Origin: Alphaproteobacteria bacterium
GTDB lineage: Bacteria; Pseudomonadota; Alphaproteobacteria; Rhizobiales; Devosiaceae
Length of the DNA stretch: 14,193 bases
Reading direction: 5' to 3'
NCBI GenBank assembly: GCA_013152625.1
Contig: JAADFY010000225.1
Location: forward strand, 1 to 14,193
Position 1 is the first letter of the stretch. Each line of letters starts with the position of its first letter. Shown piece by piece: positions 7,132 through 14,193 of this stretch. Both the position numbers and the translations under genes were made by a program. The notes beneath the pieces are model-generated. The model made no database searches. It was not told the origin of the DNA and worked only from the letters and a program-made list of their open reading frames with translations.

Positions 7132-7190
7132 CTCGCTGGCAAGTACTGGAAATTGCGCCCGGTGACCCATCTTTTGCCGCCTGCAGCGAG
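7132..7190 (+). other. Stem structure in the egtB 5' leader
   Basis: CTCGCTG (7132-7138) pairs perfectly with CAGCGAG (7184-7190). Directly inside, GCAA (7139-7142) can pair with TTGC (7174-7177) across a 6-base bulge. The structure lies between the candidate promoter and the egtB ribosome site. It does not match any riboswitch class I can name and may be chance in GC-rich DNA. Confidence 0.25.
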
Positions 7191-7250
7191 CCGCCCACAG
7201 ACGACAGGGCGCCAATGAGCTTGGAAACTATCGGAGCCAAGGAGCCAGAT

Positions 7251-8534
7251 ATGAGTATCCCCCGGACCACAACACCCGCCGCCGCCGCAACCTCAAATTC
7301 AACCCTTGCCCGGCAATTGTTGGACACGCGCGCCCAAACCGAATGGCTGGCCAAAGACCTGACAGATGCCGATGCGGCGGTTCAGTCCATGCCCGACGCC
7401 AGCCCGGCAAAGTGGCATCTCGCCCACACCACATGGTTCTTTGAAACGGTGATTTTGAAGGAACATCTTGCCGGGTACACCGTTTTTGACCAGCGATACG
7501 CGTTTTTGTTCAACTCCTATTATGAGACCCTGGGGGCCCGGCACCCCCGGCCCAAGCGCGGCATGCTGACCCGGCCATCGCTGGCCGAAGTGCTGGATTA
7601 CCGTGCCCATGTAAATGACGCCCTGGAGCAGCTTCTTGAACAAAAATGCACCGCCGCGTTAAGGGATCTGCTGATTCTGGGCATCCATCACGAACAGCAG
7701 CACCAGGAATTACTGCTTACCGATATTTTGCACCTGTTCGCCCAGAACCCGCTTTATCCCAGCTTTCGGCCCGGTGAACCGCTCGAATTGAACGCCTCGG
7801 AACCCACTGCGCTGCGCTGGCTCGAATTTGAGGGCGGCCAGGTACGTTTTGGTCATGAGGGGCCCGGTTTTTCATTTGACTGTGAGAACCCGGCCCATGA
7901 CCGGCTGATCGAGCCGTTTGCCCTTGGCTCCCGTCTGGTGACCAACGCGGAATGGATGGAATTTATCGATGGCGACGGTTATGCGGCCCCCACCCTTTGG
8001 CTTTCGGACGGGTGGGCGACGGTCGCCCGCCACGGCTGGAACGCTCCGCTTTATTGGCAAAAGCGTGACGACCAATACTGGTCCATGACATTGCGCGGGT
8101 TGCAACCGGTGGATCCTGCGGCACCGGTCACCCATGTCAGCTATTTTGAAGCGGACGCTTATGCCCGGTTTTGCGGTTTGCGGCTGCCCACCGAATTTGA
8201 GTGGGAACTCGCGGGCACCACGGTGCCGGTCATTGGCAACATGGGGGCCTCGAAACGGCTCCGCCCGGCCCCGGCGGCGGCAAAAGAGGGGCTTTTGCAG
8301 ATGTTTGGCGATGTGTGGGAGTGGACGCAAAGCCCGTTTTCACCTTATCCGCGGTATAAGGTCGCCGATGGGGCGGTGGGTGAGTATAACGGCAAATTCA
8401 TGAACGGCCAGTACGTGCTCAAGGGCGGCTCGTGCGTCACCCCGCCCGACCATATCCGCGCTGGCTATCGGAATTTCTTTTACCCGCAAAAACGCTGGCA
8501 GTTCAGCGGCTTGAGATTGGCAAAAGACCTTTGA
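7251..8534 (+). CDS. egtB: Ergothioneine biosynthesis protein EgtB (hercynylcysteine sulfoxide synthase)
   Basis: Non-haem iron enzyme that uses oxygen to join a thiol (cysteine or gamma-glutamylcysteine) to the imidazole of hercynine. The 427 residues show an N-terminal DinB-like four-helix domain with WHLAHT (55-60) and HHEQQHQE (146-153). These supply the three-histidine iron site, probably H59, H147 and H151. A C-terminal formylglycine-enzyme-like domain follows (about 185-427) with GDVWEWT (373-379), KGGSC and FSGLRLA. The ATG at 7251 is chosen because AAGGAG lies 6 bases before it. The open frame extends to 7110 without a ribosome site or conserved residues. It overlaps egtD at TTGA. 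No egtA, egtC or lyase egtE gene is in view, so direct use of cysteine is possible but not shown. Confidence 0.95.
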   Translation: MSIPRTTTPAAAATSNSTLARQLLDTRAQTEWLAKDLTDADAAVQSMPDASPAKWHLAHTTWFFETVILKEHLAGYTVFDQRYAFLFNSYYETLGARHPRPKRGMLTRPSLAEVLDYRAHVNDALEQLLEQKCTAALRDLLILGIHHEQQHQELLLTDILHLFAQNPLYPSFRPGEPLELNASEPTALRWLEFEGGQVRFGHEGPGFSFDCENPAHDRLIEPFALGSRLVTNAEWMEFIDGDGYAAPTLWLSDGWATVARHGWNAPLYWQKRDDQYWSMTLRGLQPVDPAAPVTHVSYFEADAYARFCGLRLPTEFEWELAGTTVPVIGNMGASKRLRPAPAAAKEGLLQMFGDVWEWTQSPFSPYPRYKVADGAVGEYNGKFMNGQYVLKGGSCVTPPDHIRAGYRNFFYPQKRWQFSGLRLAKDL

Positions 8535-9484
8535 ACATTAATGTAAATTCTGCCAGATTGAACCATTCGGAATTCGAAACCGATGTGCTGGCCGGGCTGT
8601 CACGCCCGCAAAAAACCCTCTCGCCCCGCTGGCTGTATGATCAGGCCGGTTCGCATCTGTTTGAACTAATCACCACCCTGCCCGAATATTACGTCACCCG
8701 GACCGAGGTGAAAATTCTGGCCAAGGTGTCGAGCGAGTTTGCCGCCGAAATCGGCCCGGGCGCAACCATTGTCGAATATGGCGCCGGAGCGGCCATCAAG
8801 GTGCGGTTTTTGCTCGATGCCCTGGCCACCCCATACGAATATATCGCCATCGACATCTCCCGCGAGCATCTGGGCGAAGCGGTCAAATCAATTGCCGCCG
8901 ATTATCCCGAAATCACCGCCCGCCCGGTGGCCGGCGATTTTCTCACCCGCCCGCCCGACCTTGATCTGTCCCCCGCCGGGCCAAAGGTGGGGTTCTTTCC
9001 CGGCTCTACTATCGGTAATCTCAGCGACGGCGAAATACGCGGGTTTTTGACCGGTGTTCGCGGGCAACTGGGGGCCGATTCATATCTGGTACTGGGCGCC
9101 GATCTGCGCAAAAGCGCTGATATCTTGATCCCTGCCTACGATGACGCCGCCGGGGTGACGGCCCGGTTCAACAAAAATATTCTGGTGCGTATAAATCGCG
9201 AACTTGACGGCACGTTCAATCTCGATGATTTTTCCCATCAGGCTATCTGGTCGGAGGAAAAAAGCCGGGTTGAAATGCACCTTGCCGCATCCGGCGATCA
9301 GGTGTTTTTTGTGGCCGGCCGGCAATTTTTCATGAACGCCGGCGAGACCATTCATACCGAAAATTCGCGAAAATTCGGCCGCCAGGAGCTGCACGACCTC
9401 GCTGGCGTCAGCGGCTGGGACATGGTGCGCTATGCCACAGATGACCGGGGTTACTTCGCTGTCATGCTTTTGAAAGGGCGCTAA
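8531..9484 (+). CDS. egtD: L-histidine N-alpha-methyltransferase EgtD
   Basis: SAM-dependent enzyme that trimethylates histidine to hercynine, the substrate of EgtB. The 317 residues show the EgtD landmarks: LPEYYVTRTE (the usual YYPTRTE with Val for Pro), VEYGAGAAIK (SAM-binding loop), GFFPGSTIGNL, IWSEEKSRVEMHL, and the histidine-binding region ETIHTENSRKF near the C-terminus. The length is close to the usual 320. The start is placed at the TTG that overlaps the egtB stop (TTGA), which implies translational coupling; the ribosome site is weak. A second TTG at 8559 is an alternative. The frame is open upstream inside egtB, but that part is not conserved. The TAA is overlapped by the stop of the convergent dctM gene. 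Confidence 0.95.
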   Translation: MNINVNSARLNHSEFETDVLAGLSRPQKTLSPRWLYDQAGSHLFELITTLPEYYVTRTEVKILAKVSSEFAAEIGPGATIVEYGAGAAIKVRFLLDALATPYEYIAIDISREHLGEAVKSIAADYPEITARPVAGDFLTRPPDLDLSPAGPKVGFFPGSTIGNLSDGEIRGFLTGVRGQLGADSYLVLGADLRKSADILIPAYDDAAGVTARFNKNILVRINRELDGTFNLDDFSHQAIWSEEKSRVEMHLAASGDQVFFVAGRQFFMNAGETIHTENSRKFGRQELHDLAGVSGWDMVRYATDDRGYFAVMLLKGR

Positions 9485-10776
9485 CCGCTATACCCGAACA
9501 CCCGGGGCAGCCACAAAACCAGATCAGGCACCAGCACCATGATTGCCAGTGCGATCAGCAGGGCGGCCAAAAAGGGCAGCACGTCGCCGATCATTTCGCG
9601 CAGGGTAATACCAGTGGTGGCGTTGATCACGAACAACAGCACCCCGTAGGGCGGTGTAATCAGCCCGATCATGGTGTTGACCACCACCACAACGCCAAAA
9701 TGGACCAGATCCACCTCCAGCAGGCGGGCCGCCGGTATCAGCATGGGCACAATGACTAAAATGATGGTGGTGGCATCGAGTACACAGCCCAGCAAAAGCA
9801 GCAGCACGGTCACGCCAAGCAGAAATGCCAGGGGCGGAATGTCGATGACCTCAAGGGCACTTGAAACCATGCCGGGGATGTTTTCCGAGGCAATGATGAA
9901 ATTGAAAATCAGCGCTCCGGCAATAATCAGGCCAATGGCCGCCGACGAGCGGGCGCTGCTGGCCAGAATTTCATAAAGAGTGCGCCACTTGAGCGCCCGG
10001 TAGAACACCGCCGCCAGAATCAGGGCATAGGCCGCCGCAACCGCCGCCGCCTCTGTGGGGGTGGTTACCCCCCCATATATGCCATAGAGCAAAATTGCTG
10101 GCATCAGCAGGGCGGGGAACGCCTCTACCGTCAGTTTTGGTATCTGGCGCACGGGCACCGGTTCATCAACGCCCATGCCCCGGCGACGGGCCATGACGGC
10201 CACCATGATCATGAGCATGGCCCCCATCAACAGCCCCGGAACAATGCCGGCCAGAAACAGGAACCCGATGGATGCATCCGATACCAATGCGTACATGACC
10301 ATGGGGATCGAGGGGGGAATAATCGGGCCGATGGTGGCCGATGCCGCAGTAAGCGCGGCGGCAAACCCCGGCGTGTAGCGCCCGTCCTTGGTCATCATCT
10401 GAATGACGATCTTGCCAATCCCGGCCGCATCGGCAATGGCCGAACCCGACATGCCGGAAAATATCAGGCTGGCCACCACATTCACATGGCCCAGGCCCCC
10501 GCGAAACCGGCCCACCAGCGCCACCGCGAATTTAAGCAGCCGATCCGAGATCGTGCCGGCGTTCATGATGTTGGCAGCAACGATGAACAGGGGCACCGCG
10601 AGCAGGATGAAACTGTCGTAAAGCCCCTGCAGTGCTTTTTCGGAGGTCAGGCCCAGGTCCTGCCCCTGCATGAACAAATAAAGCGTGGAGGCCACGATCA
10701 TCGACAAAGCGATGGGCGTACCGACGGCGGCGAGCCCGAACAGGGCAATCAGGCACAGCCCGAACGCCAGACTCAT
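9481..10776 (-). CDS. TRAP transporter large permease, DctM family
   Basis: Large membrane subunit that carries out sodium- or proton-driven import of an organic acid captured by the DctP protein. The 431 residues are almost wholly hydrophobic, with about 12 membrane segments. Typical DctM segments are PLFIVAANIMNAG, SGMSGSAIADAAG, PPSIPMVMYA and GLITPPYGVLLF. The length is normal. The ATG lies 40 bases after the dctQ stop, with only a weak purine-rich site before it. Its TAG overlaps the egtD stop codon region by 4 bases on the opposite strand, leaving no room for a terminator between the convergent genes. Confidence 0.95.
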   Translation of the reverse strand: MSLAFGLCLIALFGLAAVGTPIALSMIVASTLYLFMQGQDLGLTSEKALQGLYDSFILLAVPLFIVAANIMNAGTISDRLLKFAVALVGRFRGGLGHVNVVASLIFSGMSGSAIADAAGIGKIVIQMMTKDGRYTPGFAAALTAASATIGPIIPPSIPMVMYALVSDASIGFLFLAGIVPGLLMGAMLMIMVAVMARRRGMGVDEPVPVRQIPKLTVEAFPALLMPAILLYGIYGGVTTPTEAAAVAAAYALILAAVFYRALKWRTLYEILASSARSSAAIGLIIAGALIFNFIIASENIPGMVSSALEVIDIPPLAFLLGVTVLLLLLGCVLDATTIILVIVPMLIPAARLLEVDLVHFGVVVVVNTMIGLITPPYGVLLFVINATTGITLREMIGDVLPFLAALLIALAIMVLVPDLVLWLPRVFGYSG

Positions 10777-10816
10777 AACGCCGCTCTCACAGCGATTGGT
10801 TCACACAACCAGATCA

Positions 10817-11362
10817 TCAGGATTTGGCCTCTTCGGACGACGGCGGCGCCACCAAATCAGGGTCACGCCCGCGAACGATAGCCAGAATTCGTAACCCGTA
10901 ATTTGTCGCAACACCCACCGCGAATATCGCGTACACGGAGAACACCACGTCAAGCCGGATATTCATGGCCGAACTGGTGCGGATTTTCTTGAAACTGATG
11001 AAATCCACCGTGGCGGGAAAAGCGGTCACCAACCCGGCGACAATGGCAACAGCGGAAACCAGCGCCAATATCCGCCGCACCTTTGGCCCCGATTCGGCAT
11101 ATAAAATATCGAAGCGGACATGATCGGCGTTGCGCAGGTTAAAAGCGCCGCCCCAGAACACCAGCCACAACCAGGTGGTCAGGCTGAGCTCCAAGGTCCA
11201 TGAAAGCGGATTATTAAAAACATAGCGAAACAGAATTTGCAGAATAAACGCCAAAAACATGACGGCGAGCAAGCCCACCGCCACGTTTTCAGCTCTGGCC
11301 TGAAACCAGGAAATCGCCTTGTTCCAGGAACTCGCTTTGCTCCAGGAACTCGCTTTGCTCAT
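10817..11362 (-). CDS. TRAP transporter small permease, DctQ family
   Basis: Small membrane subunit of the TRAP transporter. The 181 residues have four hydrophobic segments (about 28-46, 53-76, 95-117, 138-160) and the family motif FRYVFNNPLSWTLELS. The LNLRNADHV-like segment after helix 2 appears here as FNLRNADHVRFD. The N-terminus is odd: residues 2-19 are three copies of a six-residue unit (SKASSW, SKASSW, NKAISW) encoded by an 18-bp tandem repeat. The ATG at 11362 is 10 bases after the dctP stop and has no clear ribosome site, so coupling to dctP is likely. It is the only Met before the first helix. Confidence 0.92.
   Translation of the reverse strand: MSKASSWSKASSWNKAISWFQARAENVAVGLLAVMFLAFILQILFRYVFNNPLSWTLELSLTTWLWLVFWGGAFNLRNADHVRFDILYAESGPKVRRILALVSAVAIVAGLVTAFPATVDFISFKKIRTSSAMNIRLDVVFSVYAIFAVGVATNYGLRILAIVRGRDPDLVAPPSSEEAKS
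11306..11359 (-). repeat. 18-bp tandem repeat, three copies, in the 5' end of dctQ
   Basis: Two identical 18-bp units (11324-11341, 11342-11359; plus-strand CCAGGAACTCGCTTTGCT) are followed on the gene-internal side by a third unit at 11306-11323 with several changes. The unit is six codons, so copy-number change keeps the dctQ frame. It lies directly after the ATG. Confidence 0.85.
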
Positions 11363-11372
11363 TGCCGTTCAA

Positions 11373-12374
11373 TCACTGACCGGCGGCATTTACCCGTTCG
11401 AGCATGCCTTCGGGCCAGTTGGCCGAAAACTCACTCTCCAGATAGGCATTCTGCACCCGCGTGCGGAACGCATCCACATCCGGTGTGTAAACCTCAAGCC
11501 CTTCGGACCTGAAGAACTCGACAATTTCCTCTTCCACGGCAAGAATGTTAGCCGAGATTGAAAGCGAAGCCGCTCTGGCGGCGGTCTGCAACTGGTCCTG
11601 CTGGTCGGCGGTCAGGCCATCCCACACTTCAAGGCTTAAGGCCAGAAAGTTGCCGTCCACCAGATGGGAAGTCAGGATAATCTGGTCGGTCACCTCATAG
11701 AACTTGCGGTCGCGAACGGTGGGCAGGGGGTTGTCCTGACCGTCAATGGCACCGGACCCCAAAGAGGTAAAGACCTCGGTAAATGCCAGCGGTGTGGGGT
11801 TGGCACCCAGCGCCTTGCCCAGGAACTGCCAGGCATCGGTGCCCGGCATACGCAGTTTTACGCCAGCCAGATCCTCGGGGGTGTTGATTTTTTTGTCACC
11901 GCGCAGGTTGAGCTGGCGGGTTCCGAAATACATCACCGAGAGCAGCTTGACCCCAAGCTGATCCGCGGCCAGCTGATACATTTCAGCGCCGATGTCCCCG
12001 TCAAACACGGCCCGCTGATGCTCGGAATCACGAATGAGATAGCCGGCGGTAAAAATTGACCAGTCAGGAATAAGCTGCGCCAGTTCCTGGGCCGATGTGA
12101 TCGCCATTTCCAGATTGCCCCGGGCAATGGCTTCCAGCTCGGTGCCCTGGGCAAAAAAGGTTGCATTATAATGGGGCTGATAGACTGCAAAGTCCTTGAC
12201 GCCTTCGGCAAAAATTTCCTCAAGACCAACCGAACGAAGATCGGTTTCCGAAGCGGGTGTTGAAAACCGCAATGTCAGTTCCTGGCCGAAGGCGGTTGCG
12301 CCAGCGCCAAAAACCAGCCCCGCGGCCAGAAGTGTTGCACCGAGCAGGCCCCGGCGTCCGATAACTGTTTGCAT
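11373..12374 (-). CDS. TRAP transporter substrate-binding protein, DctP family
   Basis: Periplasmic receptor of the TRAP transporter. The 333 residues start with a signal peptide (GRRGLLG, hydrophobic core, cleavage near ATAFG-QE). The two arginines give it a Tat-like look, though the flanking residues are not a full Tat consensus. The mature protein has the DctP core KLRMPGTDAWQFLGKALGA, in which R175 should bind the substrate carboxylate, and SGAIDGQDNPL (about 207-217). The start at 12374 is chosen for GGGAGAG before it and for the signal peptide; the frame is open upstream to 12491 but unconserved there. It is the first gene of dctPQM. The substrate is an organic acid of unknown identity. 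Confidence 0.93.
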   Translation of the reverse strand: MQTVIGRRGLLGATLLAAGLVFGAGATAFGQELTLRFSTPASETDLRSVGLEEIFAEGVKDFAVYQPHYNATFFAQGTELEAIARGNLEMAITSAQELAQLIPDWSIFTAGYLIRDSEHQRAVFDGDIGAEMYQLAADQLGVKLLSVMYFGTRQLNLRGDKKINTPEDLAGVKLRMPGTDAWQFLGKALGANPTPLAFTEVFTSLGSGAIDGQDNPLPTVRDRKFYEVTDQIILTSHLVDGNFLALSLEVWDGLTADQQDQLQTAARAASLSISANILAVEEEIVEFFRSEGLEVYTPDVDAFRTRVQNAYLESEFSANWPEGMLERVNAAGQ

Positions 12375-12641
12375 GATGGTCTCTCCCTTTTGGGTTTTTC
12401 TGGGTTTTATTTTTTGCAGAACCGGCCCCGGATCCATGCCGGGTCCGCTGTTGAAATTGCCCGGCCAAAACACGGTGCCCGGCGCGAACATTACCCAACA
12501 AGACCATCGTTGCGCACCAATTGCAACTCAAGCAAGACCGGTTTCCCGCACGGGCGGAATTCGCACTGGACTGGCGGGCAATTGTTGCCCTGCCGGCGAA
12601 AGGCAAACAAACGGCTTGTTTTCCGTTTCTGTGGAATTACC
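12375..12641. other. Divergent intergenic region between dctPQM and nadK
   Basis: This 267-base gap must hold promoters for both directions, but none stands out. Possible protein-binding repeats are GTTGC/GCAAC around a 9-base spacer near 12509-12527, and AAACAA-ACGGC-TTGTTT at 12605-12621, about 20 bases before the nadK start. A GC-rich imperfect hairpin lies around 12424-12450. No small gene is supported. Confidence 0.4.
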
Positions 12642-13457
12642 ATGGCCCCCCACCCGCGATTTTTACCGGTCTGGCAAATCATGGCGCCCACCTCCATCGG
12701 AAAAGTCACCTTTGTTTCCAGCGGCACCGACGATTCCGAGGCCGCCCGCGAACAACTGGTCGCCCTTTACGGCGATTGCGGAATGGGCGAAGCTGAAACC
12801 ATCGTCGCCCTTGGCGGTGACGGATTCATGCTTGAAACCCTGCACCGGGTGATGGATCGACCGGTGCCGGTTTACGGGATCAATTTTGGTTCCGTGGGCT
12901 TCATGATGAATGATTTTGCCCCCGAAAAACTCGCCCAGCGCCTTGCCGCCGCCGAACGCACCGAAATTCACCCCCTGACCATGGCCGCTATTCTGGGCGA
13001 TGGCACCCGGCACCAGGGGCTGGCGCTCAACGAGGTTTCCCTGCTGCGTTCCTCCTATCAGGCGGCAAAGCTGCGAATTCTCATCGATGATCATGTGCGC
13101 ATGGACGAACTGATCTGTGACGGCATACTGTTGGCCACCCCGGCCGGCTCGACTGCCTATAACCTGTCGGCCCATGGGCCAATCCTGCCCATAACCGCGC
13201 AGCTGCTGGCCTTGACCCCCATTTCGCCCTTTCGCCCCCGGCGCTGGCGTGGCGCCCTTCTGGCCAATACCGCCACGGTCAAACTGCAAATTCTGGACGC
13301 GGGAAAAAGGCCGGTAAACGCGGTGGCCGACAATCTCGAATTTGAAAATGTCGTTGAGGTGGAGGTGCGCGAGGATCGCACCCACTCAGTTTTGCTGTTG
13401 TTTGATCCCGGCCACAGCCTGGATGAACGGGTGCTGGCCGAGCAATTCGTCTATTGA
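12642..13457 (+). CDS. nadK: NAD kinase
   Basis: Phosphorylates NAD to NADP with ATP in the cytosol. Numbered from the ATG at 12642 (271 residues), it shows the family signatures: VALGGDGFML (56-64, GGDG phosphate loop), VYGINFGSVGFMMND, LNEVSLLRSSYQAAKL (NE pair, substrate binding), and ELICDGILLATPAGSTAYNL. It ends in SPFRPRRWRGALL and KRPVNAVAD, typical of alphaproteobacterial NadK. The start is uncertain. The ATG at 12642 has a weak GGA 6 bases upstream. The ATG at 12681 gives 258 residues, closer to the family length and to its usual N-terminus, but has no ribosome site. The frame opens as far back as 12369, which is unlikely to be coding. It is divergent from dctPQM and followed by a possible terminator. 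Confidence 0.95.
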   Translation: MAPHPRFLPVWQIMAPTSIGKVTFVSSGTDDSEAAREQLVALYGDCGMGEAETIVALGGDGFMLETLHRVMDRPVPVYGINFGSVGFMMNDFAPEKLAQRLAAAERTEIHPLTMAAILGDGTRHQGLALNEVSLLRSSYQAAKLRILIDDHVRMDELICDGILLATPAGSTAYNLSAHGPILPITAQLLALTPISPFRPRRWRGALLANTATVKLQILDAGKRPVNAVADNLEFENVVEVEVREDRTHSVLLLFDPGHSLDERVLAEQFVY

Positions 13458-13513
13458 AATCGCAACCGGCCCGTCTGGGCAACCCGACACCTTAACCAAT
13501 CCTTGCCCGCCCG

Positions 13514-13543
13514 CTCCGTAGCAGACCGGAGTTCAATTTTTTT
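13514..13543 (+). terminator. Possible weak intrinsic terminator after nadK
   Basis: CTCCG (13514-13518) and CGGAG (13527-13531) form a 5-bp stem with an 8-base loop, extendable by one G-U pair. It is followed by TTCAA and then seven T residues (13537-13543). The stem is short, so termination may be partial and the downstream Hpt gene may still be read from nadK. Confidence 0.4.
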
Positions 13544-13602
13544 CGCAGATTCGGCAAACTTGATCCTCGTCGTCTTGAGTCGCATGGTATTGGGGAACCG
13601 AG

Positions 13603-14166
13603 ATGGAAAAAGCCGTCGTTACCGAAATGCAGGACCCCAAAAGCGGGGCGAAATACCAGCTCATTCATCCGCCAAACCAACCCCACACCAGAGTAACCAG
13701 CACCGGCACCGGCGGCATTGATACCGGCGGCATAAATGCCGCAGATAAAGCGGTGCAACAACATTCCCACGAGTTTTCCGGCTGGATCGACGATTGGCTG
13801 GATGCGCTGCTGGCCGCCCTGGAGAGGTTTCGCGCCGATCCGGACAATCCCCTCGCCGCCGAGTTGCTCACCGCCGCCGCCCATGAGGTAAAGGGGGGCG
13901 GCACCATGGCCAACGCCCCGGCCCTGACCGCCCTGGCCAATCCCCTCTGCGATCTGCTCGAACGGGTGGAAAACGCCGCCCCTCATCTCGATCTGATCGA
14001 AATAGGCGTGGGGGCACTCGATGCCGCCCGGCGCGAAAACCGCTATGACCTGGATGAAAAAATCGACACTGTGGTTACCGCCCTTGACAGTGAAACCAGA
14101 AAACGCACGGCGGGTTCTGGGAAAAAACTCCCGCCGGCTCAAGCGGCGGGCAGTGCCGGGGTCTGA
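13603..14166 (+). CDS. Orphan Hpt (histidine phosphotransfer) domain protein
   Basis: Likely phosphorelay intermediate that passes a phosphoryl group between a histidine kinase and response regulators. The 187 residues have a disordered N-terminal part (1-55) with a short TGGID-TGGIN repeat, then a helical Hpt module (about 56-150). The site AAHEVKGGGTMANAPALTALANPLCDLLERV has candidate phospho-histidine H94 in an HxxKG motif. The tail is rich in Lys, Ala and Gly. No kinase or receiver domain is fused or adjacent. The ATG follows GGGGA at 7-base spacing. It lies 145 bases after nadK. The last 28 bases overlap a probable convergent frame and a minus-strand terminator. The family call is good; the partners are unknown. 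Confidence 0.75.
   Translation: MEKAVVTEMQDPKSGAKYQLIHPPNQPHTRVTSTGTGGIDTGGINAADKAVQQHSHEFSGWIDDWLDALLAALERFRADPDNPLAAELLTAAAHEVKGGGTMANAPALTALANPLCDLLERVENAAPHLDLIEIGVGALDAARRENRYDLDEKIDTVVTALDSETRKRTAGSGKKLPPAQAAGSAGV
14122..14150 (-). terminator. Intrinsic terminator for leftward transcription from beyond the right edge
   Basis: Read on the minus strand, a 7-bp GC stem (CCCGCCG / CGGCGGG) with a 7-base loop is followed after two bases by TTTTTT (14127 down to 14122). The whole element lies inside the 3' end of the Hpt gene. On the plus strand the T-run is absent, so it should act only on a convergent message. Confidence 0.6.
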
Positions 14167-14193
14167 TCACGCAGGGTACCAACCCGCATGCGC
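14139..14193 (-). CDS. C-terminal end of a convergent gene, partial
   Basis: On the minus strand a frame enters from the right edge and ends at TGA (14139-14141), giving a 17-residue tail ending TLRDQTPALPAA. The TGA sits in the loop of the hairpin just described, a common layout for a gene and its terminator. The tail is too short to assign a family. The frame would overlap the Hpt gene by 28 bases. Support is mainly the terminator. Confidence 0.3.
   Translation of the reverse strand, partial: RMRVGTLRDQTPALPAA

Noticed and set aside
6047..7215. Minus-strand frames opposite lysR
   Set aside because: No ribosome sites or recognisable domains. The opposite strand carries a complete LysR protein.
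7110..7250. EgtB start at 7110 or 7215, or a separate small gene here
   Set aside because: AAGGAG stands directly before the ATG at 7251 and the upstream residues are not conserved.
9481..12374. The TRAP system as a dedicated ergothioneine transporter
   Set aside because: It is on the opposite strand and merely convergent with egtBD. DctP carries the carboxylate-binding arginine of generic organic-acid TRAP receptors, and nothing in the sequence ties it to ergothioneine.
12390..12420. T-rich stretch before dctP as a plus-strand terminator
   Set aside because: No gene on the plus strand ends upstream of it and no GC stem precedes it. On the minus strand it is the A-rich leader before the dctP ribosome site.
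12535..12546. ACCGGT-containing site in the dctP-nadK gap as another LacI operator
   Set aside because: Only the short core matches. The flanks are not palindromic, and such cores are common by chance in this GC-rich DNA.

Overview
The window reads as chromosomal DNA of a GC-rich alphaproteobacterium, most likely of the Hyphomicrobiales type. This rests on the protein families (an alphaproteobacterial-style NAD kinase, an EgtB/EgtD pair, CUT1 sugar ABC and DctPQM TRAP transporters), the frequent GTG/TTG starts with strong GGAGG-like ribosome sites, and the dense coding. No rRNA, tRNA, CRISPR array or insertion sequence was seen. The genus cannot be fixed by eye.

Left block (1-5834, minus strand): a carbohydrate uptake and use operon. 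Transcription order is lacI-type repressor, periplasmic solute-binding protein, two inner-membrane permeases, a cytoplasmic five-blade-propeller glycoside hydrolase of the GH32/GH68 type, then the ABC ATPase, which runs off the left edge. The genes are tightly packed (4-base ATGA and 1-base TGATG overlaps), apart from a hairpin-bearing gap after the binding-protein gene. A strong promoter (TTGACA-N17-TAGAAA) with a CG-centred palindrome over the -10/+1 region precedes lacI. A related AACCGGTT palindrome lies before the ATPase gene. The likely job is import of a fructose-containing or similar oligosaccharide, cytosolic hydrolysis and autorepression by LacI. The ATPase frame is broken by an in-frame stop 12 bases from the edge, and conserved residues resume after it.

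Middle block (6143-9484, plus strand): a LysR-type regulator, divergent from the sugar operon, followed by egtB and egtD, the two core enzymes of ergothioneine synthesis. egtB and egtD overlap at TTGA. An extended -10 element inside a perfect 7-bp inverted repeat lies between lysR and egtB, and the egtB leader can fold into a stem.

Right block (9481-12374, minus strand): a dctP-dctQ-dctM TRAP transporter operon that converges on egtD with a 4-base overlap. The small membrane subunit begins with an in-frame 18-bp tandem repeat. Divergent from it, on the plus strand, are nadK and an orphan histidine-phosphotransfer (Hpt) protein. The Hpt 3' end overlaps a minus-strand terminator and probably the last codons of a convergent gene entering from the right edge.

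No wholly new multi-gene system is evident. The most distinctive points are the propeller-only hydrolase in a self-regulated sugar operon, the broken ATPase, the inverted repeat and leader structure before egtBD, and the tandem repeat in dctQ.
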